From positions 1 to 64,000 of the forward strand of contig SZOW01000007.1 of assembly GCA_030263395.1 (NCBI GenBank): DNA of 64,000 bases. Reading direction: 5' to 3'. The notes under the pieces are model-generated. The model did not search any database. It was not told the origin of the DNA and saw only the letters and a list, made by a program, of their open reading frames with translations. The first letter of the stretch is position 1. Each line of letters starts with the position of its first letter. Of this stretch, positions 28,175 through 37,191 are shown in pieces. This DNA is from QUBU01 sp014337915 (GTDB taxonomy: Bacteria; Pseudomonadota; Gammaproteobacteria; Steroidobacterales; GCA-2729495). The translations under genes were made by a program, and so were the position numbers.

Positions 28175-30235
28175 TCACTCCTCCGCCCGCGGGCGGAAGG
28201 CCTCCACCAGGGCCTTCTGCAACGCGGGCGGCACCATCGCGTAGTGGTCGAAGCGCAGCGTGAAGCTGCCCTTGCCGCCGGTCAGGGATTTCAGGCGCGT
28301 CTGGTAGTCGAGCAGCTCCGCCTCCGGCACCTCGGCAGTGATGGTGATCTCGTTGCCGCGGGCGACCTGGTTGCCGTTGATGCGCCCGCGATGGCCCGCC
28401 AGGTGCCCGGTGATGTCGCCGACGAACTCCGGCGGCGTGGTGATCTCCACCCGCGCCACCGGCTCCAGCACGATCGGGCCCGCCCTGGCGAAAGCATCGA
28501 GGAAGGCCTTGCGGCCGGCGGCGACGAAGGCCACCTCCTTGGAATCGACGCTGTGGTGCTTGCCGTCGTAGATGGTCACCCGCAGGTCCTCGATGGGATG
28601 GCCTGACACGGCGCCCTCGCCCAGCACCTGGCGCACGCCCTTCTCCACCGCCGGGATGAACTGCCCGGGTATGGCGCCACCCACCACCTCGTCGATGAAC
28701 TCGAAGCCCGCGCCCCGCGGCAATGGCTCGATGCGCAGGAACACCTCGCCGAATTGCCCGGCGCCACCGGTCTGCTTCTTGTGGCGGCAGTGGCCCTGCG
28801 CCGCCCGCGTCACGGTTTCGCGGTAGGCGATGCGCGGCGGGTGCGTCTTCACCTCGATGCCGAACTCCTCGCGCACGCGTTCCAGCACCAGCCGCAGGTG
28901 CAGTTCGCCGAGCCCGCGCAGCACCGTCTCGCTGCCGCCAGCAGCGAACTCCAGCCGCAGGCTCGGGTCCTCGGTGGTGATCCGGTGCAGCGCATCGGCG
29001 AGCTTCTTCTCCTCGCCACGCCGCGCCGGCTCGATGGCCAGCCCGTGCATGGGTGCCGGCAATGCGGTGGGCCGCAGGTGGAACTGATCCTCGTCGTGGC
29101 TACCGTGCAGGACGACATCGAATGCCAGGTCCTCGACCTTCGATACCGCGGCGATGTCGCCGGGGATGGCCTGCGGTATTTCCTGTGCCTGGCTACCCTG
29201 GAGCCGGAACAGGTGCGCGACCTTGAAACCCTTGCGGCGATCGCCGACGAACACCGTGTCTCCGGGCCGCACCACGCCCTGGTGGACGCGGAACACGCCG
29301 AGGCGCCCGACGTAGGGATCGACGTTGACCTTGAACACGTGGCCGATGAAATGTGCCAGCGGGTCGGCGCTCACCGGCACCGGCCGCGCCTGGCTGCCTT
29401 CACCCTGCAGGAACTCCGGGGGATTGCCTTCGGTGGGATCGGGCATCAGCCGGGCCAGGATCTGCAGCAGCTGGCGTAGCCCGGCGCCGCTCGCGGCGGA
29501 GACGAAGCACACCGGGACCAGATGGCCATCGCGCAGTGCGCGCTCGAAGGGATCGTGGAGCTGCCCGACACTGATGGCCTCGCCCTGCTCGAGGTACAGG
29601 CGCATGAGGTCCTCGTCGAGTTCCACCACCTGGTCGATCATCGCGGTGTGCGCCGCCTCCACGGTGGAGAAGTCGGGCCGCTTGTCGGACAGGGAAAAAA
29701 AACAGTCGGCCACCGACTTGCCGCCATCCGCCGGCAGGTTTAGCGGCAGGCACTCGCGCCCGAAGGCCGTGCGGACCTGCTCGAGCAGTTCGGCCAGGTG
29801 CTCGCCATCGGCGTCGATGCGGTTGATGATCACCAGGCGGCACAGCCGGCGGCTCGCAGCCAGCTCCATCAACCGCCGCGCCACGGTGTCCACGCCCGCC
29901 TGGGCGTTGAGCACCAGCGCCGCGGCATCCGCAGCCGCCAGCACGCTGATCGCCCGGCCGATGAAGTCCGGATTACCCGGGGTGTCGATGAGGTTCATCA
30001 ACACGCCGTCATGGCGCAGGTGGCAGACCGCCGTGTCCAGCGAGTGGCCGAGGCGACGTTCCTGTGGCGTGAAGTCCGAGACCGTGGTGCCGCGGGCCAG
30101 GCTGCCCGCTTCGCGGATCATGCCGGTGCGCGCCAGCATGGCCTCCAGCAACGTGGTCTTGCCGGCGCCGGTGGGACCCACCAGGGCGATGTTGCGCACC
30201 TGACGGGTGGCGTGAACCTGCTGGCTGGCTGCCAT
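28175..30235 (-). CDS. EF-G-like translational GTPase (EF-G2 type)
   Basis: 686 residues from MAASQQ, preceded by AGGGGG; a much longer upstream frame is non-coding. G1 is GPTGAGKTT. G3 is DTPGNPDF, with Asn88 where EF-G has the catalytic His. G4 is INRID rather than NKxD. Domains II-V remain (RHKKQTGGAGQFGEV, GHLAGHRGRINGN). These substitutions are typical of the EF-G2 or EF-G-like lineage, whose role in translation is poorly defined and may not need fast ribosome-triggered hydrolysis. Confidence 0.85.
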   Translation of the reverse strand: MAASQQVHATRQVRNIALVGPTGAGKTTLLEAMLARTGMIREAGSLARGTTVSDFTPQERRLGHSLDTAVCHLRHDGVLMNLIDTPGNPDFIGRAISVLAAADAAALVLNAQAGVDTVARRLMELAASRRLCRLVIINRIDADGEHLAELLEQVRTAFGRECLPLNLPADGGKSVADCFFSLSDKRPDFSTVEAAHTAMIDQVVELDEDLMRLYLEQGEAISVGQLHDPFERALRDGHLVPVCFVSAASGAGLRQLLQILARLMPDPTEGNPPEFLQGEGSQARPVPVSADPLAHFIGHVFKVNVDPYVGRLGVFRVHQGVVRPGDTVFVGDRRKGFKVAHLFRLQGSQAQEIPQAIPGDIAAVSKVEDLAFDVVLHGSHDEDQFHLRPTALPAPMHGLAIEPARRGEEKKLADALHRITTEDPSLRLEFAAGGSETVLRGLGELHLRLVLERVREEFGIEVKTHPPRIAYRETVTRAAQGHCRHKKQTGGAGQFGEVFLRIEPLPRGAGFEFIDEVVGGAIPGQFIPAVEKGVRQVLGEGAVSGHPIEDLRVTIYDGKHHSVDSKEVAFVAAGRKAFLDAFARAGPIVLEPVARVEITTPPEFVGDITGHLAGHRGRINGNQVARGNEITITAEVPEAELLDYQTRLKSLTGGKGSFTLRFDHYAMVPPALQKALVEAFRPRAEE

Positions 30236-30392
30236 GGCGACCCCCTGTTGTTCGGGTTGTTCCCGGGGGCGAGCCCGCCGGGGCGTCGATCCACGCAGCC
30301 AATATAGCAGGTCGCCCTCACGGCGGGCGCGCGGGGGTCGGTCGGCAGTGCAGCCTGCGGGCTGCGAGTGGCGACGTCCGTCGCCGGGCGGA

Positions 30393-31091
30393 TCAGGCGG
30401 AGCGGCCCGCCGGAAGCGGTGCGCGGCGACGGGCGCGGACGCCGGCCGCAGCCAGAGTGGCCAGGAACAGGCCCAGGGCTGGCGGCGCAGGCACGGTGGT
30501 GGCACTGATGGCGAGGTACTTCGTGGCGATCCAGCCGCTGGCTCCGGCGCCATCCGTGCTGGCGGACAGGAGGCTCGTGAGCTGCAACCGCAGGTCCGCC
30601 GACGGGCCACCGAACAGCCCGGTCGGGTCCAGCGTCGCCTCGAGCTGCCACAGCCGCGGCCCGCTGCCGTTGCCCGTGGCCGTGTAGCTCGCACTGCCGC
30701 TGCCGGTGCCCGGGCCACTGTTGTCGAACGCCTGCAGGTCGAGACTGCTGCCGACGCTGCTGCCGGCGGTTGCATCCTGGTCACCTTCGACATGCAGCTG
30801 CAGTGCTGCGAGGCTGCCCAGGCTGCTGAAGATGCGGTCGATGACGAAAGTGGCCGACAGGCCAGCCGGGCTACTGCCCCCTTCGGCCAGCACGGCGGCG
30901 GCCGGCGGCAGGAATTCCAGGGTATCGCCGACGCGGAACGGCAGCCCGAAGACCGCGGTCGCGGCCTGCGTCTCGTCGTACTGGAAACAGATGCGGGGTC
31001 CGCAGTCGACCACCATGGCATCGGCGCGGGAAACGCCCAGCAGGGAGGTGAGGAGGAGGCTGGCGACGACGAACTGTCTCGGGGAGGTCAT
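30393..31091 (-). CDS. PEP-CTERM-type exported protein
   Basis: 232 residues: signal peptide (about 1-24, ending SRADA), a beta-rich middle with two cysteines near the start, and a C-terminal sorting tail VPAPPALGLFLATLAAAGVR followed by an Arg cluster. The VPxPP motif, hydrophobic helix and basic end are the exosortase (PEP-CTERM) substrate signature. The protein should be processed at the membrane and exported, often with exopolysaccharide. GGGGAGGTC precedes ATG. No exosortase is in the window. Confidence 0.78.
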   Translation of the reverse strand: MTSPRQFVVASLLLTSLLGVSRADAMVVDCGPRICFQYDETQAATAVFGLPFRVGDTLEFLPPAAAVLAEGGSSPAGLSATFVIDRIFSSLGSLAALQLHVEGDQDATAGSSVGSSLDLQAFDNSGPGTGSGSASYTATGNGSGPRLWQLEATLDPTGLFGGPSADLRLQLTSLLSASTDGAGASGWIATKYLAISATTVPAPPALGLFLATLAAAGVRARRRAPLPAGRSA

Positions 31092-31244
31092 GGCGGCGGA
31101 TCGTTCCCGGCAAAAAACAAAATGCCAGCGATCGTTGCGTGACCCAGGTCATGCACAGCATTCGCCGGCACCGCCAGATTACCGGTCGGTCCGTGGCTCG
31201 CTCAACGGGACTTTGACAATAACGGCTGAATAATCGTGCGCGGC

Positions 31245-32735
31245 TCAGCCGCCCCGAGCTTCCGGTGTCGCCTGCATGGCGCCGGGCGCGGGAACCGCAT
31301 CGGGGCGCCTGAGACCGGCGACCGCCAGCCAGGCGATGAGCAGCAGGAACAACGGCGGATAGGGATGCAGGTAGCGATAGGAAATGATGTGCTGGAACAG
31401 CAGCGCGCTGACCGACAGCACCAGCGACACCAGCGCCAGCACGGAGGCCGCGGGCACCGCATCACGCGCGCGGAACAGTGCGGTGGCGGCGACGAACGGC
31501 AGCGCCAGGAAGGTCAGCGTGAACCAGTCGCGGGCCAGTTCGAACCAGCTGCTGGCGAGCGTCACCTGGTGGGGAATGCCGCGGGCATCGAGGTTGAAGT
31601 TCTGTTTCAGCAGCGCCAGGAAATCCGCGCCGAGGTCCAGGCGGCCGAGGTCGCTGTCCATGCGCCAGCGCTCCGCCACCGGATCGAAATACTGGCCGAT
31701 GATCACCGCCGCCATCGGCAGCAGGCCCCAGGGGCGCTCCGACAGCGCGCGTTCGGCGACGATGGCGGCGGCCTGCTCGGCATCGCGGCAGGTCCGGCGC
31801 ATCACCGGCCACAGCCCGTCGTCGCGCCAGATCTGGCTCTCGCGCATGGTGGCATCGCGCAGCGGCACGCCGATGCGCTGCAGGATATCGGGCGGGCAAC
31901 CGGTACCCGCGAAGTCCGCGGGCTGCACCAGCGGCGCCACCATGCCGAGCTCGAATACGCCGGCGATGCCGATGTAGCCCGGCGGTGCGTGCGTGAGATG
32001 GCCGACCAGGTGCCGGTAGCCGACATGCAGCGACGCGGTGCAGGCCAGCGCCAGCGCGAGCTGCGCCCCGCAGCGGCGCCAGCCGCTGGCCCGCGCCGGC
32101 GCATGCAGCAGCCAGCGCCAGGCCGGCAGCAGGCCACCGACCACGAGCAGGACGGCGAGCCCGTTCATGCGCAGCGAGGCGGCAACCAGCCCGCAAAGCG
32201 CGGCAGCCGGCAGCCAGCGCCAGTCACCGTTGCGGAAGTAGCCGACGGCACAGCCGATGAACCCGAACCAGGCAAGCCCGCCAAAGGCTTCGGCCATCAC
32301 CATGCGTTCATAGAACAGCTGCGCAGGCTCCACTGCGGTCAGCAGCGCCAGCCCGCCGGAGGCGAGCGCCCCCAGGCCGAGGCCACCGCGCGCGATCGCA
32401 TAGACGATGGTCGCCGCCAGGGTCCCGGCGGCGGTCTGCGCCAGCACCAGCGCCAGCAGCGAATGCGCCGGCACCGCGGTCAGGGCGATCAGGATGCTGT
32501 AGACGAAGGACCGGTCCCGCGGGACCACGCCATCGAGCGCGCCGTGCAGGTAGGTAACCGAATCCCCGAGGAACACCCGAGGCAGGTGGTCCACCGCCAG
32601 CAGCGCCAGCTTCACCGCAACCACCACCGCCAGCACGGTCCACAGCTCGCGGCGCCAGCGCGGCGGCAGCGCGCCGGCCAGAGCTTCCCGTGGCGGCGTA
32701 GTCACGCCACCGCCCGCAGCATTGCCATGGCTCAT
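31245..32735 (-). CDS. GT-C-type membrane glycosyltransferase, probable
   Basis: 496 residues with roughly ten hydrophobic segments. An early luminal loop contains acidic residues (PRVFLGDSVTYLHG), as in ArnT/PMT/GT-C enzymes that take sugar from polyprenyl phosphate. Its ATG overlaps the upstream GT2 stop by 4 bases (ATGA). A DPM-like GT2 that would make a polyprenyl-phosphate sugar directly upstream supports the call; the acceptor is unknown. Confidence 0.7.
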   Translation of the reverse strand: MSHGNAAGGGVTTPPREALAGALPPRWRRELWTVLAVVVAVKLALLAVDHLPRVFLGDSVTYLHGALDGVVPRDRSFVYSILIALTAVPAHSLLALVLAQTAAGTLAATIVYAIARGGLGLGALASGGLALLTAVEPAQLFYERMVMAEAFGGLAWFGFIGCAVGYFRNGDWRWLPAAALCGLVAASLRMNGLAVLLVVGGLLPAWRWLLHAPARASGWRRCGAQLALALACTASLHVGYRHLVGHLTHAPPGYIGIAGVFELGMVAPLVQPADFAGTGCPPDILQRIGVPLRDATMRESQIWRDDGLWPVMRRTCRDAEQAAAIVAERALSERPWGLLPMAAVIIGQYFDPVAERWRMDSDLGRLDLGADFLALLKQNFNLDARGIPHQVTLASSWFELARDWFTLTFLALPFVAATALFRARDAVPAASVLALVSLVLSVSALLFQHIISYRYLHPYPPLFLLLIAWLAVAGLRRPDAVPAPGAMQATPEARGG

Positions 32736-33469
32736 GGCGGCGAGGCGATCTCGACGTGCTGGCCGCGCAGGCGCCAGAGGTGATCGAGCATCAGGCCGCC
32801 GCGGAGGATGCGGCCGGCGACCAGCCGCGTGATGCGCAGCACGTCGGCCACCGGCGCGAAATGGCTCGGGCGCAGCCCGGGTGCATAGCGGGCCTCGATC
32901 GGCACCACCACGGTGTTGATGCCCTGGGCCGCTGCCTCGATGAGGATCTCCGCCTCGAAATCGAAACCGGAGGCTGGGCAGGCGCGCGCCAGCGCGGCGG
33001 CGCGCCGCGGATAAACGCGGTGGCCGCTCTGCGTGTCGACGAGCGGGTGGCCGCAGGCCCAGGAGAGGAACCAGTCCGCCACGGCATTGGCGCGCCGGCG
33101 CGAAGCTGGCTGGTGTTCACGGCCGATCAGGCGCGCACCGATGACGATGCGGTCCGGGTGCTGGCGCGCGGCAGCAAGCAATCGCGCGATGTCGCCCGGT
33201 GAGTGCTGGCCGTCGGCATCCATGGTCATCACGCCATCGGCACCCAGCGAAAGCGCCAGCGCCAGGCCATCGTGCAGCGCCGCGCCCTTGCCCTGGCGCT
33301 GCGCGTGCCGCAGCGTCCTCACCGGCAGGTCGGCGATGCTTTCCAGCGTGCCGTCCGTGGAGCCGTCGTCGACGACGATGACTTCGAGGTCCATGGTGGT
33401 GATTTCCAGGAGCAGCGAACGCAGTGTCGCCACTTCATTCAGTGCAGGAATCACCAGCGCGAACTTCAC
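32732..33469 (-). CDS. GT2 glycosyltransferase, dolichyl-phosphate-mannose-synthase-like
   Basis: 245 residues from a GTG start that overlaps the deacetylase stop as GTGA; a longer frame through the upstream gene is not used. GT-A motifs are clear: VIPALNEVATL, EVIVVDDGSTDGT, GVMTMDADGQHSP (the DxD-type metal site) and a DTQSGHRVYP acceptor-site block. It should transfer a sugar to polyprenyl phosphate on the cytoplasmic face. It is the middle gene of a deacetylase-GT2-GT-C operon joined by 4-base overlaps. Confidence 0.85.
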   Translation of the reverse strand: MKFALVIPALNEVATLRSLLLEITTMDLEVIVVDDGSTDGTLESIADLPVRTLRHAQRQGKGAALHDGLALALSLGADGVMTMDADGQHSPGDIARLLAAARQHPDRIVIGARLIGREHQPASRRRANAVADWFLSWACGHPLVDTQSGHRVYPRRAAALARACPASGFDFEAEILIEAAAQGINTVVVPIEARYAPGLRPSHFAPVADVLRITRLVAGRILRGGLMLDHLWRLRGQHVEIASPP

Positions 33470-34545
33470 GGCTGCGGTTCTCTGGGTAGCGGGAGTGAGT
33501 GGGCTTGTGTGCCGAGCCTGAGCCAGGGGTAGCGGTCGAATATCCATTGACCGCGCCGGCCGGGTTCCAGTTTCACGAAAGACTGGCAATTTTCCGTGCT
33601 GAGTCCCGGCACGGTCAACCGGATTCCGGCCCCCCGGCACCGTGCCAGGGCAGCCAGCGCCGGACCGGCCACCACCCGCAGGGCCGGCGGGCCGCCAGCC
33701 GGGGCTGCGACCACCAGCAGGCGCTGGCGGATCAGGGCCGGAGCCGGCCAGCCAAAATCGCAGACCAGTCTGGCGCCGCCGGGCCCCGGTTCCAGGCGGA
33801 TCGCCGGCAGGCGGCCAGGCCAGGGCCAGAAGGGATCGGCCAGGAACGCTTCCCGCCGACCGGCCATGCGCCGCAGCCGGGAGCCGGTCAGCAGCAGTTG
33901 GGATGCGTAGGCTGCGGTCGCCTGCTGCTTCGCAGCCCATTGCCCGTCGCCCAGTTCCTGCAGCAGCGCGGCATCCGGCAGCCGGCCACCGTGGACGCGG
34001 TAGGAAAGGATCCGCGGCGCAAGGCCCGCCTGGCCGGTCGCCAGGATCATCAGCAGGCCGGCCATGCCGTGATCGGGGTGCCGGTCCGTTGCCGCCGGGA
34101 TCACCAGGTCGGTGGGCGAGAACGTCCGCAGGCCGGCAGCCAGCGTCGCCACCAGTCCCGCGGGATCGGCAATGAAGCGATCGGTGAGGCCGCCATCCGG
34201 CCAGCCGAAGGGCTGCAGGGTCTTCACCGCATCGAAGCCCAGCTGTTGCAGCGCTGCCGCCGACTCCGCACGCCGCCGGCCACCCCAGCGCTGGCGCGCC
34301 GCGCCGTCGATGCGCCAGCGCCGTTCCGCCCAACGCTGCGGCCAGGGATTGTTGTCACCGTCCGTGAGCAGCCAGACGCGAACCTCGGCCCCTGCCCCGC
34401 GCGCCTGCTGCATGAGGCCCGCAGCGGCGATGGTTTCGTCATCGGGGTGGGGTGCGACCACCAGCAACCGCGATGCGGGGCCGAACGCCAGCCCGCCCGG
34501 CCCGGGCTGCCCGGGGTCTGCGACGGTGAAGACGCCAGCGCTCAT
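33466..34545 (-). CDS. PIG-L/LmbE-family deacetylase
   Basis: 359 residues. The zinc site PHPDDE (His33, Asp36) and the distal DRHPDH match GlcNAc-PI deacetylase/LmbE/BshB enzymes, which remove N-acetyl from GlcNAc-conjugates. An extra C-terminal region of about 130 residues (from about 225) follows the catalytic domain and is not recognised. It is first gene of the operon, coupled by GTGA to GT2, suggesting it makes a free-amino sugar on a lipid-linked or surface glycan. Confidence 0.84.
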   Translation of the reverse strand: MSAGVFTVADPGQPGPGGLAFGPASRLLVVAPHPDDETIAAAGLMQQARGAGAEVRVWLLTDGDNNPWPQRWAERRWRIDGAARQRWGGRRRAESAAALQQLGFDAVKTLQPFGWPDGGLTDRFIADPAGLVATLAAGLRTFSPTDLVIPAATDRHPDHGMAGLLMILATGQAGLAPRILSYRVHGGRLPDAALLQELGDGQWAAKQQATAAYASQLLLTGSRLRRMAGRREAFLADPFWPWPGRLPAIRLEPGPGGARLVCDFGWPAPALIRQRLLVVAAPAGGPPALRVVAGPALAALARCRGAGIRLTVPGLSTENCQSFVKLEPGRRGQWIFDRYPWLRLGTQAHSLPLPREPQP

Positions 34546-34623
34546 GCGAGGCGCATCCTAACGCCTGCGCGGCCCGGCTGCCCTGCCCGGAATGCGGCCG
34601 CAGCCGACCAGCCCGGCGGCGGC

Positions 34624-35991
34624 TCAGGCGGCCGGCGCGTCGATCACGCAAGCCTCGCCCCGGCCATCGACCGTCTCCAGCCGGACCGGCCGGCGCCAGA
34701 CGCGCTGCAGGTAGCCTAGCACCCGCGCGGCGCGATCGGCGTCCAGGCCGCGGCCATCGCTGGCGTGGTCATGGGCGAGATGCAGCGTGCCATCGGTATC
34801 CACGCCACGCACCGCCACCGCCGGTGCACCGAAGTTGTACTTCGGCGCCAGAATGGCATCGCGCAGCGCATTGATGTCCCGCTCCGCCACTTCCACGACG
34901 CCATTCGCCGATGCTGTGTAGCGGAACAGCTTCAGCTCCTCGGCCAGCTCGGCGGTGAGGTAGTTGCGCACGAAACTGAAGTCGTCGTCCTGCGCACGGA
35001 TCTCGAAGGCCTTCTGCGGCCCGAGGTTGTCCATGATGGACTCCCACATGCAGAAGCCGAGGTGATAGGGATTGATGGCGAGCGAGGCCTGCCGGTCGGC
35101 GGCGTGCGGGCGCACCACGTCGGAGTGGGCCTTGATGGCGTCCAGGTACTCGTGCTGCGGGATGAAATCCGCTTCCCGCAGCAGCCGCGCATGCCAGTAC
35201 GATGCCCAGCCCTCGTTCATGATCTGGCAGGCGAACACCGGATAGAAGTAGAACGACTCCTCGCGCACGGCGAGGAAGATGTCGCGCTCCCAGCCCTCCA
35301 GCTCCGGCGCATAGCGGGCGATGAACCACAGCAGGTCCTTCTCCGGGTGCGGTGGCAGCGGCGCACGCCGCCGCGGTTCGGCGGCGGCCACCGCCCGCTC
35401 GTCACCGGGCAGCTGGTGGAAGCGCTGGCGGAAGGTATCGTCACTGGTGGCCTGGCCGGCGACGAACTCCGGATAGGCCTCGCGGCGCAGGCCGCGGAAG
35501 ACGTCGATGTGCGCCTCCAGTGCCAGCGCCGCGTCGAGCACCTGCTCGACGCGCGCGGCACCCTGTTCCTCGATGGCGGCGGCGATCTGCCGCGCATGAT
35601 CCGCCGCCTGGTCGACGATGCGGTAGCCTACTTCCTGCTGGCTGCGGCGGAACAGTTCGTTGTGCCGGGAAAAATCCGCGTGGCCGAGCACGTGGGCCAC
35701 CACCAGCGTGTTCTCCGCCAGGCTGTTGCCCCGGGCAAGGTAGGCGCGCCCCGGGTTGCCCGGAAACACCACCTCGAACAGGCGTGAGTGGCCCATGCGG
35801 TGCTGGATCAGCTGGTAGATGTAGCGCACGCCGAACGACCAGTGCGGCATCCGCACCGGCAACCCGTAGACCGCCACCTCCATCATGAAGCTGTCGGGCA
35901 CTTCCTCGAACTGCACCGGGAAGTAGTCGAGGCCCTGCGCCCGGGCGAGTTCCTCGATCCGGCGCCCGTAGGTTTCGATGGCGGCTGCCAT
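34624..35991 (-). CDS. SpoVR-family protein (YcgB-like)
   Basis: 455 residues. It opens with AIETYGRRIEELARAQGLDYFPVQFE and contains NEGWASYWHARLLREADFI with the family's conserved EGWA-H motif. The function is unsettled: in E. coli YcgB belongs to the RpoS stress regulon with YeaG/YeaH, and in Bacillus SpoVR affects spore cortex. It begins 8 bases after the yeaH-like stop and is last gene of the prkA-yeaH-spoVR operon. Confidence 0.93.
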   Translation of the reverse strand: MAAAIETYGRRIEELARAQGLDYFPVQFEEVPDSFMMEVAVYGLPVRMPHWSFGVRYIYQLIQHRMGHSRLFEVVFPGNPGRAYLARGNSLAENTLVVAHVLGHADFSRHNELFRRSQQEVGYRIVDQAADHARQIAAAIEEQGAARVEQVLDAALALEAHIDVFRGLRREAYPEFVAGQATSDDTFRQRFHQLPGDERAVAAAEPRRRAPLPPHPEKDLLWFIARYAPELEGWERDIFLAVREESFYFYPVFACQIMNEGWASYWHARLLREADFIPQHEYLDAIKAHSDVVRPHAADRQASLAINPYHLGFCMWESIMDNLGPQKAFEIRAQDDDFSFVRNYLTAELAEELKLFRYTASANGVVEVAERDINALRDAILAPKYNFGAPAVAVRGVDTDGTLHLAHDHASDGRGLDADRAARVLGYLQRVWRRPVRLETVDGRGEACVIDAPAA

Positions 35992-35999
35992 GGCCCGGC

Positions 36000-37172
36000 T
36001 CAGCCCGCTCCCGCCACGGCCTGCTGGCGGAAGAAGGCACGGATCGCGGCCCAGACCGACTCGCTGCTGGTCAGCGCGTAGCTGTCGACCGGGCGGCCGG
36101 CATCAGCCTGCTCGCGGAACAGCCCGGCGGTTTCGGTGTCGAGGCCGCGGTCCTCGGAGGCCGGCGTCTCGACATAGCCGCTGAAGCTCGCCAGCGCGGT
36201 AATGCCCGCCAGGCCAGCGCTCGCAGCGTCGTGGTCGTCCTTGAAGTTCTCGCCATCCGAACCGTAGAAGAAATACACGTTGTAGCGCGCCGGGTCGTAG
36301 CGCTCGGCGATGATCTCGCTGACCAGCGAGAACGCCGAGGACGCGACCGTGCCGCCCGAGCCCCGCACCTGGAAGAACTCCGCCTCGGGGAATTCCCAGG
36401 CCTTCACCGTATGGGCGACGAACACCAGCTCCAGCCGCGAGTACTGCCGCCGCAGCCCCTGCACCACCCAGAAGAAGAAGGTCTTGGCGAGCTGGCGGTC
36501 GCGGTCACGCATGCTGGAGGACACGTCCATGGCGAAGAACACCACGGCCTGGGTCGCAGGCTGGCGCCGCGTCACCAGCTGGCGGAAGCGCAGGTCCTCG
36601 TCAGTGAAGGCCGGCCCGGCGGGATCCACCGCGCGCCGCTTGAGGCTCTCCTTCATGGAGCGCCGCCGGTCGAGGCGCGAGCGCACGCCGCGGCGGCTCC
36701 AGCCTTCGCGCTGGTACTCGTCATCGAGGGTCGCGCCGGCGCGCGGCTGCAGGTTGGGCAGCTCGAGTTCCTCCCAGAGCCAGTCGACGATGTCGTCCAC
36801 CTTGAGCTCGAGCACCAGCTGCAGGCCGCCCTCGCCGTCGCCGCCCTCGCCCTTGTCCTGCCCCGGCCCCGTGGCTCCCGGCTGTGCCAGCCGGTCGCCG
36901 GGCCTGACATCGCCCTGGCCGGCACCCGTCGCCTCGTCAGCCTCACGCAGCCGGAAGCGGTAGTGCTCGAGGAAGCGTACCGGCACGCGCACGGTGCGGC
37001 CGGGATCGGTGCCTGACATCTCGGCGTTGCCGAGCACCTCGGGGAGTTTCTCGCGCACTGCGCGCCGCAGCTTCTCGTTATGCCGCAGCCAGTCGCGGGC
37101 CCCGCGCGAGAACAGCTCGTACCAGTCCTCGCCGCCCGCGCTGCAGCCGGAAAATGTCGACGGCAGGTTCAT
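36000..37172 (-). CDS. yeaH: YeaH/DUF444 von Willebrand factor A-like protein
   Basis: 390 residues. The central vWA region carries the MIDAS motif FFAMDVSSSMRDRD, followed by KTFFFWVVQGLRRQY. The N-terminal half is charged with a Gly/Asp-rich linker (GAGQGDVRPGDRLAQ). DUF444 proteins pair with PrkA kinases; the pair signals in nutrient stress. It starts 19 bases after prkA and is followed by spoVR. Confidence 0.92.
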   Translation of the reverse strand: MNLPSTFSGCSAGGEDWYELFSRGARDWLRHNEKLRRAVREKLPEVLGNAEMSGTDPGRTVRVPVRFLEHYRFRLREADEATGAGQGDVRPGDRLAQPGATGPGQDKGEGGDGEGGLQLVLELKVDDIVDWLWEELELPNLQPRAGATLDDEYQREGWSRRGVRSRLDRRRSMKESLKRRAVDPAGPAFTDEDLRFRQLVTRRQPATQAVVFFAMDVSSSMRDRDRQLAKTFFFWVVQGLRRQYSRLELVFVAHTVKAWEFPEAEFFQVRGSGGTVASSAFSLVSEIIAERYDPARYNVYFFYGSDGENFKDDHDAASAGLAGITALASFSGYVETPASEDRGLDTETAGLFREQADAGRPVDSYALTSSESVWAAIRAFFRQQAVAGAG

Positions 37173-37191
37173 CGCTCCGGCCCCCCGCCGC

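Noticed and set aside
30236..31021. 262-residue N-terminal extension of the EF-G-like protein
   Set aside because: Low-complexity Arg/Pro/Ser sequence antisense-like to nothing useful; it overlaps the PEP-CTERM gene in another frame. ATG 30235 has a ribosome-binding site and fits the family start.
31092..31244. sigma54 promoter before the smaller PEP-CTERM gene
   Set aside because: The only GG...GC pair near TGGCATTTTG has 13 bases between, not 10.
33470..34333. Longer GT2 protein starting inside the deacetylase gene
   Set aside because: The extra sequence is Arg/Gly-rich shadow; the GTGA overlap gives a better start.
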